A DNA stretch of 64,000 nucleotides from Candidatus Latescibacterota bacterium (GCA_020633725.1 JACKDC010000001.1:620001-684000), one strand, 5' to 3'; numbered from the stretch's first letter, positions 42,478 through 50,057 are shown. Made by a program: numbers and translations. Notes: a model not told the origin generated them from the letters alone.

Positions 42478-42509
42478 TAGCGAGAGGTTCACATGCCCTT
42501 CGAGCGCTA

Positions 42510-42543
42510 GGCGCCCTCCGCAGCGGGGGGCGCCGGTTTTTTT
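42510..42543 (+). terminator. Intrinsic terminator after the tiny ORFs
   Basis: An 11-bp stem (42510-42520 with 42524-42534, one T-G pair) and loop CAG, followed by GG and seven T. It is strong, and it proves that a transcript ends here independently of the distant phosphatase stop at 42336. Confidence 0.9.
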
Positions 42544-42609
42544 GCCCCCGCGACGTAATGGAGTGTTTCCATTCGCGACAAGATTGCTATTACGGATGAA
42601 ATTCGGCCA

Positions 42610-42625
42610 TTCGGGATATCCCGAA
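42610..42625. promoter_or_regulatory. Perfect 16-bp palindrome (candidate operator)
   Basis: TTCGGGATATCCCGAA, perfectly self-complementary, in an AT-rich patch 18 bases upstream of the -35 box at 42644 (roughly -69 to -54 relative to the predicted start). This position suits an activator or upstream repressor. A shorter inverted repeat AATGGA-N5-TCCATT lies at 42557-42573. Confidence 0.55.
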
Positions 42626-42631
42626 ATAATT

Positions 42632-42672
42632 ACGCGAATCGCGTTGACAGGTCTGGGGACCGCTGCTAGAGT
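42632..42672 (+). promoter_or_regulatory. Promoter of the structured RNA with an overlapping palindrome
   Basis: TTGACA (42644-42649), 17-base spacer, TAGAGT (42667-42672). A 13-base palindrome ACGCGA-A-TCGCGT (42632-42644) touches the first base of the -35 box, in position to block RNA polymerase. Confidence 0.65.
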
Positions 42673-42678
42673 GCCGGT

Positions 42679-42801
42679 TGAGTGGGCTCCACTGGGAGTA
42701 CGTGACCCCGTATCCTCATGCATCTCAGCGAAGCGATTGCCGCACGAGCCTCTGAAGGGTGGGACGTCATACGTACTCAGCGGTGAGCCCCTCGTTTTTT
42801 T
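42679..42801 (+). ncRNA. Structured RNA candidate of about 123 nt, family unknown
   Basis: It runs from the predicted start near 42679 to a seven-T run at 42795-42801. Its ends pair: 42680-42692 (GAG, GGGCTC, AC segments) with 42783-42793 (GT, GAGCCC, CTC), with two single-base bulges. A second stem pairs GAGTACG+TGAC (42696-42706) with GTCA-(TA)-CGTACTC (42766-42778). A third, CTCATGC/GCACGAG (42715-42721 with 42742-42748), has one mismatch. The result is a rod with an apical loop of about 20 bases. It lacks the SRP GGAAGCAGCC motif and 5S, tmRNA and RNase P signatures. A 22-codon frame from ATG 42718 exists but has no ribosome site. Confidence 0.65.
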
Positions 42802-42837
42802 ATGCCCCTACCTCTCGCATCCCGCCCACAATCCAGG

Positions 42838-42910
42838 TGCCCCCGGCAGGACTCGAACCTGCCCCTCCGGTTTAGGAGACCAGTGCTCTATCCGCCTGAG
42901 CTACGGGGGC
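42838..42910 (-). tRNA. tRNA-Arg (anticodon CCT), 5' end inside a sigma factor gene
   Basis: Minus strand: acceptor GCCCCCG/CGGGGGC; D arm GCTC...GAGC; anticodon stem CTGGT/ACCGG with loop CTCCTAA giving CCT; T arm GCAGG TTCGAGT CCTGC. Discriminator A, followed by CCT. The first 10 nucleotides of the tRNA are the last codons and stop of the sigma factor gene. No promoter lies between, so it is co-transcribed with that gene. Confidence 0.94.
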
Positions 42911-43740
42911 GAGTCTCCTGGCAACTCCGCCGCGTCCTCGCTGACTAGCAGCAGCCGCAGCTTGCGGAGCGCCTTCATCTCGATCTGCCGCGCGCGCTCG
43001 CGCGTGACGCCGAATGCGCGGCCCGTTTCCTCCAGCGTCTGGAACTCGCCCCGCGACTCGAAGCCGTAGCGGATGCGCAGCACCGCGCGCTCCCGCGCCG
43101 AGAGCTTGTCCATGAGCCGATGCACGCGCTCGTGCTCGAGCTGCAGCGCCACCACGTCCTCCGGCGTGCGGCCGACGCGGTTTTCCTCCGGCGTGTACAG
43201 CTCCTTCATCGCGCCCTGGCTCATGAGCAGATCCAGCGACAGGATGCCCACCACCAGGTTGCGCACCAGATGCGCCTTGCGCTCGGTGCAGTGCAGCCGC
43301 TGCGCCAGCTCCGCATCCGACAGTCCGGCCAGCTCGCCGTCGCGCATGGACAGGCGCGAGAAGCGGTTCACCAGCTGGAAGACGTGGAAGGGGATGCGAA
43401 TCGTGCGCCCCTGATTCGCCACCGCGCGGGCCATGGCCTGCTTGATCCAGTAGGACGCGTAGGTGGAAAAGCGGAAGCCCCGATCCGGGTTGAACTTCTC
43501 CACGGCGCGGATCAGGCCCAGATTGCCCTCTTCCACGATGTCCATGAGCGCCACGCCGCGACCCGTGTAGGAGCGCGCAATGCTCAGGACGAGGCGCAGG
43601 TTGCTGACGATCAGGTCGCGCCGCGCCTGGGGATCCCCCGCGCGCACCCGTCGGGCCAGGGCGCGCTCCTTCTCGGGGCCCAGCACAGGGATCCTGGAGA
43701 TCTCCCGCACATAGACGGACTCGAAGTCGCCCGCCGTCAT
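42901..43740 (-). CDS. Sigma-70-family RNA polymerase sigma factor (group 2, RpoS/SigB-like)
   Basis: A 279-residue sigma factor with no region 1.1. Region 1.2 begins FESVYVREISRIPVLG. Region 2 contains DLIVSNLRLVLSIARSYTGRG, DIVEEGNLGLIRAVEKFNPDRGFRFSTYASYWIKQAM (2.3/2.4). Region 3 is short, and region 4 contains the LSARERAVLRIRYG and ETGRAFGVTRERARQIEMKALRKLR helix-turn-helix. It ends ...SPP-stop, and the final CCC CCG TAG codons are tRNA-Arg nucleotides. The ATG is preceded by GGAGAAG. A tRNA-Pro lies upstream (33 bases) with the only visible promoter. It would direct RNA polymerase to housekeeping-like or stress promoters; its regulon cannot be read here. Confidence 0.93.
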   Translation of the reverse strand: MTAGDFESVYVREISRIPVLGPEKERALARRVRAGDPQARRDLIVSNLRLVLSIARSYTGRGVALMDIVEEGNLGLIRAVEKFNPDRGFRFSTYASYWIKQAMARAVANQGRTIRIPFHVFQLVNRFSRLSMRDGELAGLSDAELAQRLHCTERKAHLVRNLVVGILSLDLLMSQGAMKELYTPEENRVGRTPEDVVALQLEHERVHRLMDKLSARERAVLRIRYGFESRGEFQTLEETGRAFGVTRERARQIEMKALRKLRLLLVSEDAAELPGDSPP

Positions 43741-43773
43741 GGCTTCTCCGGTAACTGGAGCGATGAAAAAGGG

Positions 43774-43848
43774 TCGGGGTGAGAGGATTCGAACCTCCGA
43801 CCTCCTCGTCCCGAACGAGGCGCGCTAACCGGGCTGCGCTACACCCCG
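43774..43848 (-). tRNA. tRNA-Pro (anticodon CGG)
   Basis: Acceptor CGGGGTG/CACCCCG; anticodon stem CCTCG/CGAGG with loop TTCGGGA giving CGG; T arm GGAGG TTCGAAT CCTCT. Discriminator A, then CCC. It lies 33 bases upstream of the sigma factor ATG on the same strand and is the first gene of that unit. Confidence 0.95.
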
Positions 43849-43858
43849 ACACGGCGCA

Positions 43859-43887
43859 AACATAAGTCATGGAAACTGGGGTGTAAA
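43859..43887 (-). promoter_or_regulatory. Promoter of the tRNA-Pro/sigma factor/tRNA-Arg unit
   Basis: On the minus strand: TTTACA (43887-43882), 17-base spacer, TATGTT (43864-43859). The tRNA-Pro 5' end (43848) is 10 bases beyond the -10 box. Confidence 0.6.
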
Positions 43888-43910
43888 GGGGCATTCCCTG
43901 CCAGCTTGCC

Positions 43911-44408
43911 TCAGAGCGGCAGTTTCGTGAAGACGCCGATCCCCGCCGCCCAGGCCAGGCTGACCACCAGCCCCGCCAGGCAGACGCCCAGGACGATGGC
44001 CGGCAGCGACCGCCGCAGGGGCAGGCCGAAGACGTAGGCCGCGGCCGCGCCCGTCCAGGCGCCCGTCACGGGCAGAGGGATGCCCACGAAGAGCACCAGG
44101 CCCCAGAACTCCACCCGCTCGATCATCGCGCCCTTCCGACGGCTGCGGGCGAAGACCCAGTCGAGGAAGCGCCGCGCCGGCCCCCATCGCCCCACCGTCC
44201 TCTCCAGAGGCCCCAGCAGCAACAGGATCGGCAGGATCGGCACGAGGTTCCCCACTACCGCGAGCAGGTAGACCTGCGCGTAGCCGAGACCGTGGACCGA
44301 CACGCCGAACGGAATCGCGCCGCGCAGCTCCACGATGGGCAGCATCGCCATGAGCAGCACCGAAGGTCCGGCGGGCAGGCTGCGGATCCAGTCCAGGAGC
44401 GCGTGCAT
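43911..44408 (-). CDS. Small multidrug-export-like membrane protein (COG2426)
   Basis: A 165-residue protein with about four to five membrane segments. The family signature MLPIVELRGAIPFGVSVHGL (about 21-40) is present, then VYLLAVVGNLVPILPILLLLGPLER and the late GIPLPVTGAWTGAAAAYVFGLP. COG2426 proteins are annotated as putative small multidrug exporters; the transport substrate is not proven. The ATG overlaps the pcm stop by one base. It is the last gene of the surE-pcm unit. Confidence 0.85.
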   Translation of the reverse strand: MHALLDWIRSLPAGPSVLLMAMLPIVELRGAIPFGVSVHGLGYAQVYLLAVVGNLVPILPILLLLGPLERTVGRWGPARRFLDWVFARSRRKGAMIERVEFWGLVLFVGIPLPVTGAWTGAAAAYVFGLPLRRSLPAIVLGVCLAGLVVSLAWAAGIGVFTKLPL

Positions 44409-45088
44409 CAGCTCGCCCCCGCCGACTGGCCCGCGGCGCCCCCCACCGTGCGGCTGAGCATGGGCACGAAGGCGCAGGCCCCCAGATCCTCCTGGTAGGC
44501 GCGGTCGCCCTCGAGGCGGAAGCGTGTGAGACGCTGCCCACCCTCCGCACCCAGCGGCGCGACCAGCAGACCGCCCTCCGCCAGCTGGCCAAGCAGTCCC
44601 TCCGGCAGTCGCGGCGGCGCCGCCGTGAGCAGGATGCGCGCGAAGGGCGCGGCCTCCGGCCAGCCGAGGTAGCCGTCGGCGTGACGCGCCTGGATCCGCG
44701 CTTCGAGACCCAGCGCGCTCCACAGGGGACGCACCCGCTCCACCAGCCCCCCCACGCGCTCGACGGTGTAGACCTCCGCGCCCAGCAGCGCTAGCAAGGC
44801 CGCCTGGTAGCCCGAGCCGGTGCCCACCTCGAGCACGCGCAGGCCCGGCTTCAGGACGAGCGCCTCGCTCATGCGCGCGACGACCTCCGGGTGCGAGAGC
44901 GTCTGCCCGTAGCCGATGGGCAGCGCGTCGCGCCCGTAGGCCCGCGCGCCCAGCGCGGCGTCCACGAAGCGGTGACGCGGCAGCTCGGCCATCGCACCCA
45001 GCACCAGCTCGCCCGCGAGCCCCTGGGCCCGCAGCCGGGCCACCATGCGCTCGCGGGCGACGGCGAAGTCCTCGGCGGCAGCGTTCAC
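44408..45088 (-). CDS. pcm: Protein-L-isoaspartate O-methyltransferase
   Basis: A 226-residue AdoMet-dependent enzyme repairing isomerised Asp/Asn residues. Visible are MAELPRHRFVDAALGARAYG, the conserved GYGQTLSHPEVVARMSEAL, and motif I VLEVGTGSGYQAALLALLG; later RILLTAAPPRLPEGLLGQLAEGGLLVAPLG matches the family. The length is slightly above average because of an acidic Gly-Ala C-terminus. The start overlaps the surE stop by 4 bases (ATGA). surE-pcm linkage is the classical stationary-phase survival pair. Confidence 0.94.
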   Translation of the reverse strand: MNAAAEDFAVARERMVARLRAQGLAGELVLGAMAELPRHRFVDAALGARAYGRDALPIGYGQTLSHPEVVARMSEALVLKPGLRVLEVGTGSGYQAALLALLGAEVYTVERVGGLVERVRPLWSALGLEARIQARHADGYLGWPEAAPFARILLTAAPPRLPEGLLGQLAEGGLLVAPLGAEGGQRLTRFRLEGDRAYQEDLGACAFVPMLSRTVGGAAGQSAGAS

Positions 45089-45840
45089 GCGCGCTCCTCC
45101 ACCCAGTCCGCGAGGCCGGCGAGCCGCGAGTGGGCGGTGATATCAAGGCTGAGCGGCGTCACCGAGATCTTCGCCTGGTGGTGCACCGCGTGGAAGTCCG
45201 AGTCGTCGCCTGGACGCCAGGTGGGCTCCTCGCCGCCGATCCAGAAGTACTCGCGGCCGCGGGGGTCCTCCTTGCGCAGGATGACGTCCCCGTAGTAGCG
45301 GCTGCCGAGGCGGGTCACCGCGACGCCGCGGATCTCCGCGTGCGGCAGGTTCGGCACGTTGACGTTGAGCAGGGTTCCCGGCCGGGTCAGGCGCTCGGGC
45401 GCGTTCTCCACCAGGTCCGCGATGAAGCGCACGCCGCCTTCGAAGTTCTGGTTGCGGAAGGCCGCCACCGAGACCGCGATGGCCGGCACGCCCAGGATCG
45501 CGGCCTCGATCGCCGCGGCCACCGTGCCCGAGTAGTGGACGTCCTCGCCCATGTTGGGGCCGTGGTTGATCCCCGAGAGCACGAGGTCCGGCGGCGAGGT
45601 CTGCATCAGGCCGTTGATCGCCATGAGGACGCTGTCGGCCGGGGTGCCGTCGACGGCGTAGATGCGGTCGCCCAAACGGTGCCGGCGCAGGATCGTGTGC
45701 AGGGTCAGGCTGTGGCTGGTGGCGCTCTGCTGCGAAAGCGGCGCGACGACCCACAGCTCGCAAAGAGGCTCGAGCGCTTCGCGGAGCGCGTTCAGGCCGC
45801 GGGCGTGGATGCCGTCGTCGTTGCTGAGTAGGATGCGCAT
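45085..45840 (-). CDS. surE: 5'/3'-nucleotidase SurE
   Basis: A 251-residue metal-dependent nucleotidase. The N-terminus MRILLSNDDGIHARGLNAL holds the metal-ligand Asp pair (NDDG). Further landmarks are VVAPLSQQSATSHSLTLH, VDGTPADSVLMAINGLM, and VLSGINHGPNMGEDVHYSGTVAAA. All catalytic motifs are intact. It dephosphorylates nucleoside monophosphates in starved cells. It heads the minus-strand surE-pcm-COG2426 unit. Confidence 0.96.
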   Translation of the reverse strand: MRILLSNDDGIHARGLNALREALEPLCELWVVAPLSQQSATSHSLTLHTILRRHRLGDRIYAVDGTPADSVLMAINGLMQTSPPDLVLSGINHGPNMGEDVHYSGTVAAAIEAAILGVPAIAVSVAAFRNQNFEGGVRFIADLVENAPERLTRPGTLLNVNVPNLPHAEIRGVAVTRLGSRYYGDVILRKEDPRGREYFWIGGEEPTWRPGDDSDFHAVHHQAKISVTPLSLDITAHSRLAGLADWVEERA

Positions 45841-45912
45841 GGACTCTCCCGCAAGGCGTGACGAAGCGGCAGTCTAGCGCATCGCCACGCGCCTGGGGAG
45901 AGGAAATGCGCG

Positions 45913-48108
45913 CTACTTCAGCAGGGTGAGCCGGCGCCAGCGCGTTTCGTCGGCGGCCGTCAGCCGGGCCAGGTACACGCCCGACGGCAGGACCGTGCCC
46001 GTGTCATCGCGCCCGTCCCAGCGCAGACTCAGGTGCCCGGCCGGGCGCCTGTCGTCCAGCAGCGTTCGCAGCTGGCGGCCCGCCAGATCGTAGATGGCCA
46101 GCGTGACGCGCCCCGCGCGCGGCAGCTCGAGCTCGAGCGTGGTGGCGGGATTGAAGGGGTTGGGCCAGCTGGCGAGGGAGGCGTGCGCCGCGGGGAGCGG
46201 ATCGCCGGCCGCCGTCTCGCCGCTCGTGATCTCGTCGATGAACCACGCCTTGTTCTCCGGCGTCACCAGCACGTGCGGCTGGTTCTCGACCGGGTAGTAG
46301 AGCGCGTCGAAGGGCGTGTGGGCCAGCAGGTCGCCCGCGCCGGCGATGTCGAAGAAGGGATCCGCGCTGTCGAGCGCCAGCGCGCTCACCGTGGGGATGA
46401 AGCAGTGGCTCTGGTAGAGGGCCACGATGTCGCCGTAGGGGGCCTGGCTCTCGTCCATCTCCTGCAGCGACGCGCGCGAGCCGCCGGGCGCCCCATCCAG
46501 CGGCAGCGTGCCGCTGACGGTGACGTTCATCGCATCGTCGTTCAGCGGCCAGATGCGATCGATCAGCCCCTCGAAGATGATGTGGCTGTTGCCGGCCGGC
46601 ACGGCCCAGACGTTGCCGTTGATGTCCACCAGGAAGCTCCGATACGTGTAGTCTATGAGCTGCTCGCCCGGCACGAAGCCCTGGGTCTGGCCGGTGCCGC
46701 TGCCGTTGGCCACCGCCACCTTGCGCAGGTTCTGCGGGTAGTCCCCCACCGCGGCCAGATCGGCGAGGAGCACGGCGCGCAGCGGGTCGGGCTGGCCCTG
46801 TCCCGTGGGCGGGCTGGTGTGATGATAGAGCAGCATCTGGCGCGAGGCGGGGCGGTCGAGGCGGCTCAGCAGGTGCGACGCGTCCGCCGACTCGCCGCTG
46901 AAGAAGTCCAGCCAGTACTGCACGCCGAGCGGGATGTCCGCGCCGTTCTGGGGCGAGTCGAAGCTGATGAAGGTGCTCACCCGGTGCGGCTCGCCCGCCT
47001 GCTCCATGCTGGCGAGCGCATAGCGCGCCACCAGCCCCCCCATGCTCGCGCCGATGATGACGAACTCCTGCCCCGGGTCCGCGAGCGCCGCCTGCACCTG
47101 CTCGATGAGCGTCACCAGCAGGTAGGCGTTGCGCTGGATGTAGTCGGTGGACTCGGTGAAGTTGAGCACGACGGCGTCGTAGCCCATCGCGCGCATGTCC
47201 TCCAGGAGGTTCTCCTGGTTCAGCAGGTCGTAGAGCTCGTCCCAGCCCATGATGTTGTCGAGGTCCAGACCTTCCACGATGACCACGGGCTTCTCCACGG
47301 TCGCATGGCCGGGCGCGAGGTAGACGTAGGCCTCGCCCGTGGCCACGGCGCCGCCGTAGGGCGTGTCGGCCGTGAGCGGCCAGAGCGTGTCGTAGGGCGG
47401 CGCCTGCAGGTCGCGCACGTCGAGCGTGAAGCGCGCGTAGCGGCGCGCGCCGTCGGCGGACGTGGCGCGCAGCGTGAGCGTCTTGACGCCGCGGCTCGCG
47501 TAGCGCACCAGGAAGGGCGTGTCGAGCGCGAGAGCGCGGAAGCCGAGGCCGTCGCCGGCGTCGAGCGCGAGCGTGGCGGCGGGGACGTCCGCCGTGCGCA
47601 GGAGCTGCTCCCGGCGCAGGATCAGGCGCAGGCCGGCGCCGTGGTAGGTCCAGTCGCGCAGCAGCGCCGCCGCGACGAGGGGCTGCGTCGTGGTGGGATC
47701 ACCCGCGCCGGTGGGTACGAGCTGTTCGCCCTCCCAGCGCAGGAGGCCCGTCTCGAGCGCATCGCCCTCGATGCGCGCGATGCGCGCGTCGATGAGCGCC
47801 AGCGGCAGGAGCGTGGGGTCGTCACCGGGACGGGCGGCGTCACGCAGGGCCTCGACGTCCGGCCAGGCAGCGGGCCCGCCGGCGGCTTCGAGTTCGAAGG
47901 CGAGCTGGCGGAGTCGCGCGGGGCCGATGGGCGGCGTTCCCGGGCCGCCGTCGAGGGCGGGGGAGTCCGCCAGGTCGAGCACGCGGTCGAGAAGGATGGC
48001 GCCGGGCGCGAGGCGCGCCGTGGCGGACTGGAGAGAGGGATTCACCGCGGCCGCCACGAGGGCGGGCAGCATAGCCAGAGCGAGGCTGAAGGCGAGCAAG
48101 CGGCGCAT
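45913..48108 (-). CDS. Exported alpha/beta-hydrolase (lipase-like) with C-terminal FlgD-like/sorting domain
   Basis: A 731-residue exported protein. Signal peptide 1-21 (FSLALAMLPALVAA). An N-terminal beta-rich region (about 25-245) precedes an alpha/beta-hydrolase core whose nucleophile elbow is FVIIGASMGGLVARYALAS (Ser355 in G-x-S-x-G). A long variable region follows and a C-terminal FlgD-Ig-like domain (about 650-731), with NPFNPATTLELELPRAGRVT, YDLAGRQLRTLLDD and SGVYLARLTAADETRWRRLTLLK, as in type-A C-terminal sorting domains of FCB-group secreted proteins. It likely hydrolyses esters or lipids outside the cell. The ATG is set by GGAGG five bases upstream. Confidence 0.83.
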   Translation of the reverse strand: MRRLLAFSLALAMLPALVAAAVNPSLQSATARLAPGAILLDRVLDLADSPALDGGPGTPPIGPARLRQLAFELEAAGGPAAWPDVEALRDAARPGDDPTLLPLALIDARIARIEGDALETGLLRWEGEQLVPTGAGDPTTTQPLVAAALLRDWTYHGAGLRLILRREQLLRTADVPAATLALDAGDGLGFRALALDTPFLVRYASRGVKTLTLRATSADGARRYARFTLDVRDLQAPPYDTLWPLTADTPYGGAVATGEAYVYLAPGHATVEKPVVIVEGLDLDNIMGWDELYDLLNQENLLEDMRAMGYDAVVLNFTESTDYIQRNAYLLVTLIEQVQAALADPGQEFVIIGASMGGLVARYALASMEQAGEPHRVSTFISFDSPQNGADIPLGVQYWLDFFSGESADASHLLSRLDRPASRQMLLYHHTSPPTGQGQPDPLRAVLLADLAAVGDYPQNLRKVAVANGSGTGQTQGFVPGEQLIDYTYRSFLVDINGNVWAVPAGNSHIIFEGLIDRIWPLNDDAMNVTVSGTLPLDGAPGGSRASLQEMDESQAPYGDIVALYQSHCFIPTVSALALDSADPFFDIAGAGDLLAHTPFDALYYPVENQPHVLVTPENKAWFIDEITSGETAAGDPLPAAHASLASWPNPFNPATTLELELPRAGRVTLAIYDLAGRQLRTLLDDRRPAGHLSLRWDGRDDTGTVLPSGVYLARLTAADETRWRRLTLLK

Positions 48109-48285
48109 GGCGGCCTCCGGGGAGGAGTGAGGGGGTGGCCGTAGGAGCTTGGCGTTCTCAGAGCATAGCGCGTCCGGACGGATGCGGGAAGGGCTGGGTG
48201 ACCGCGTCGCCGCATTCATGGATTGAGCATCTTCCCGCCCTGATGCATCATCGACCCGCGCTGACTCCCCCGAGAGGTGATGGCA

Positions 48286-48612
48286 ATGGGTCTTTCCGCC
48301 TGGATGCTCGAGAAGTTCGTCTGGGAGAAGCTGGTCGCTGCGCTCGTGGCGATCCTGCATTTCTTCACCGTGATCATCGCGGCCGGCGCGGACAATGGCG
48401 CGCTGGTCATCGCCCTGGATCCCGCGCTCTGGCTAGTCGAGCAGCTGGGCAAGGCCCTCCACGCCGAGACCGAAGAGATCTTCTTGATGCTTGTGATCGG
48501 CAAGTTCCTGACGTCGGCATGGGTCGGCGTCCTCGCCTATCTGCTCTTGCGTTGGAGGCGTCGGAACGCGAGGACACGCGCGATTCCCGGGAGAATCCGT
48601 AGACGGTCCTAG
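48286..48612 (+). CDS. Small membrane protein of unknown function
   Basis: A 108-residue protein with two predicted membrane segments: KLVAALVAILHFFTVIIAAG (about 13-32) and FLMLVIGKFLTSAWVGVLAYLLL (about 70-92). The C-terminus is strongly basic (RWRRRNARTRAIPGRIRRR). ATG 48286 is preferred to the GTG and ATG just upstream because GAGAGG is 8 bases away from it. I do not recognise the family. It is divergent from the lipase-like gene; the 177 bases between them show no clear elements. Confidence 0.5.
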   Translation: MGLSAWMLEKFVWEKLVAALVAILHFFTVIIAAGADNGALVIALDPALWLVEQLGKALHAETEEIFLMLVIGKFLTSAWVGVLAYLLLRWRRRNARTRAIPGRIRRRS

Positions 48613-48856
48613 CCGCGATTCGCGCGCTCGCGAGATGGCCCTCTCGCGCGTTGACACGCGGGGGATACCTCAGGGTCGTGGGGACCGGGCCTTGACCGAC
48701 GATCACCTGCACCCATCCAGCCCACACCTCAACGCCATGGAGCGTGGCAGACGTATCCCGTCTGTCCCAGCGCCCGCCCGGCGCCGAATCCTCGCCGCGC
48801 GGGTCAGATTAGTACTACCAGCGTTCGTCATTGGCAATGGGAAGGCAATCAGTAGC
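48613..48856 (+). other. Region without a recognised gene upstream of the beta-helix gene
   Basis: No gene, repeat or terminator was recognised here. Codon-like frames through it have no ribosome site. A TTGACA at 48650 has no -10 partner. The stretch is followed by a promoter at 48857-48885. Confidence 0.5.
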
Positions 48857-48885
48857 TTGTCGCGAGCAATCGGACCTGGTAGCCT
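48857..48885 (+). promoter_or_regulatory. Promoter of the beta-helix gene
   Basis: TTGTCG (48857-48862), 17-base spacer, TAGCCT (48880-48885); the predicted start is about 37 bases before the ATG at 48929. Confidence 0.55.
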
Positions 48886-48928
48886 TGTCTGGCTGTCGAG
48901 GCCCGCCTCCGGCGAAACGAGGTCAAGC

Positions 48929-49954
48929 ATGCGCTCCATCGCCCTGGTCGTCATCCTTGCGCTCTGCCCGTCGCCCCTCCTTGCCGCCCTGATCAGCGTG
49001 CCGGCAGACTACCCCACCATCTTCGAGGGTGTCGGCGCGGCGGTGTCAGGCGACATCGTCGAAGTGGCGCCAGGCCAGTACTACGACTGCACGCACTTGC
49101 CGGAAGGGTATTCTGCGCCCTACTACTGCGTCATCATGAAATCGGGGGTGACGCTGCGCGGGGCCACGGGGGACCCAGCTGATGTCGTGATTGATGCCGA
49201 GGGCATCGGGAAGGGAATTGCCTGCGGGACGGATGGCAACGGAGTCTCCGATGTCGTCATCGAGGGCGTTTCCATCGTCAATGGATGCTGTAGCCAGGGA
49301 AACGCCATCACGGTCTCCGAACACTCCTCTGTTTCGATCTACAACTGCATCTTCGCCTTCAACCAAGGGAACTACGGGGGAGCGGTCAGCGCCCAGCTCG
49401 ATTGCACTCTGATCGTGACTGGCTGTCTTTTCGACCGGAACAACAGCGTGTTGGGTGCTGGGCTCTACCTGTTCGGGGGAGGTGGATGGATCTCCACCGC
49501 AACCGTATCCAACTGCACGTTCACTCGGAATTCTGCGACTGCGGGTGGATGGGATGCGGCGGGTGGCGGCGCGTTCGTGTATGGATCAGGGCTCCACGCC
49601 TCTTTCGCCAACTGCCTCTTTGCGTTCAACGCTCAAGGTGCTGCCATTGGTACCGACCCATCATCGCCAGTAGGCCAGCTCTCTGTCACGTGCACCGACA
49701 TCTTTGGAAACGCCGGCGGCGACTGGGTGAACATCGTCGCGGGCCAAGCGGGAGTCAGCGGCAATCTCTCTGCAGACCCAGAATTCTGCGACCTCATTGG
49801 CAGCGGAGACTTCGCCCTTCGAAGCGACTCGCCCTGCGCCCCTGGCAACCACCCGGATGGGTGGGACTGCGGCCTGATCGGAGCGCTCGATGTCGGTTGC
49901 GAAGCCGTGTCGGCGGAAGCGGCGAGCTGGAGTCGGGTGAAGTCCCTGTACTAG
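48929..49954 (+). CDS. Secreted right-handed beta-helix protein
   Basis: A 341-residue exported protein. Signal peptide 1-19 (SIALVVILALCPSPLLAA) followed by the PADYPTIFEGVGAAVSGDIVEVAPG opening of parallel beta-helix proteins (pectin-lyase-like). Rungs repeat with Asn/Cys-rich turns: VVIEGVSIVNGCCSQGNAIT, SSVSIYNCIFAFNQGNYGGAV, ATVSNCTFTRNSATAGG. The C-terminus ends SWSRVKSLY, a short aromatic/basic tail (see findings). Catalytic residues of lyases are not identifiable. ATG 48929 follows GAGG. Its base composition is clearly less GC-rich than its neighbours'. Confidence 0.8.
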   Translation: MRSIALVVILALCPSPLLAALISVPADYPTIFEGVGAAVSGDIVEVAPGQYYDCTHLPEGYSAPYYCVIMKSGVTLRGATGDPADVVIDAEGIGKGIACGTDGNGVSDVVIEGVSIVNGCCSQGNAITVSEHSSVSIYNCIFAFNQGNYGGAVSAQLDCTLIVTGCLFDRNNSVLGAGLYLFGGGGWISTATVSNCTFTRNSATAGGWDAAGGGAFVYGSGLHASFANCLFAFNAQGAAIGTDPSSPVGQLSVTCTDIFGNAGGDWVNIVAGQAGVSGNLSADPEFCDLIGSGDFALRSDSPCAPGNHPDGWDCGLIGALDVGCEAVSAEAASWSRVKSLY

Positions 49955-50057
49955 ATCGCCAGCGCCGCGAGACCGAGGGCTTGCCGTGGCCGATCCATGC
50001 GGCCGGAAACAGAAGAGAGCCGCAGGCAAAGCGCTTGCGGCTCTTCAGCTTCTCAGG

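Noticed and set aside
42718..42786. 22-codon ORF inside the structured RNA.
   Set aside because: No ribosome site, and most of it lies in paired regions of the RNA; kept only as a remark.
42542..43069. Plus-strand open frame of 175 codons through the tRNA-Arg and sigma factor end.
   Set aside because: It crosses a tRNA and the antisense of a clear sigma factor; no ribosome site.
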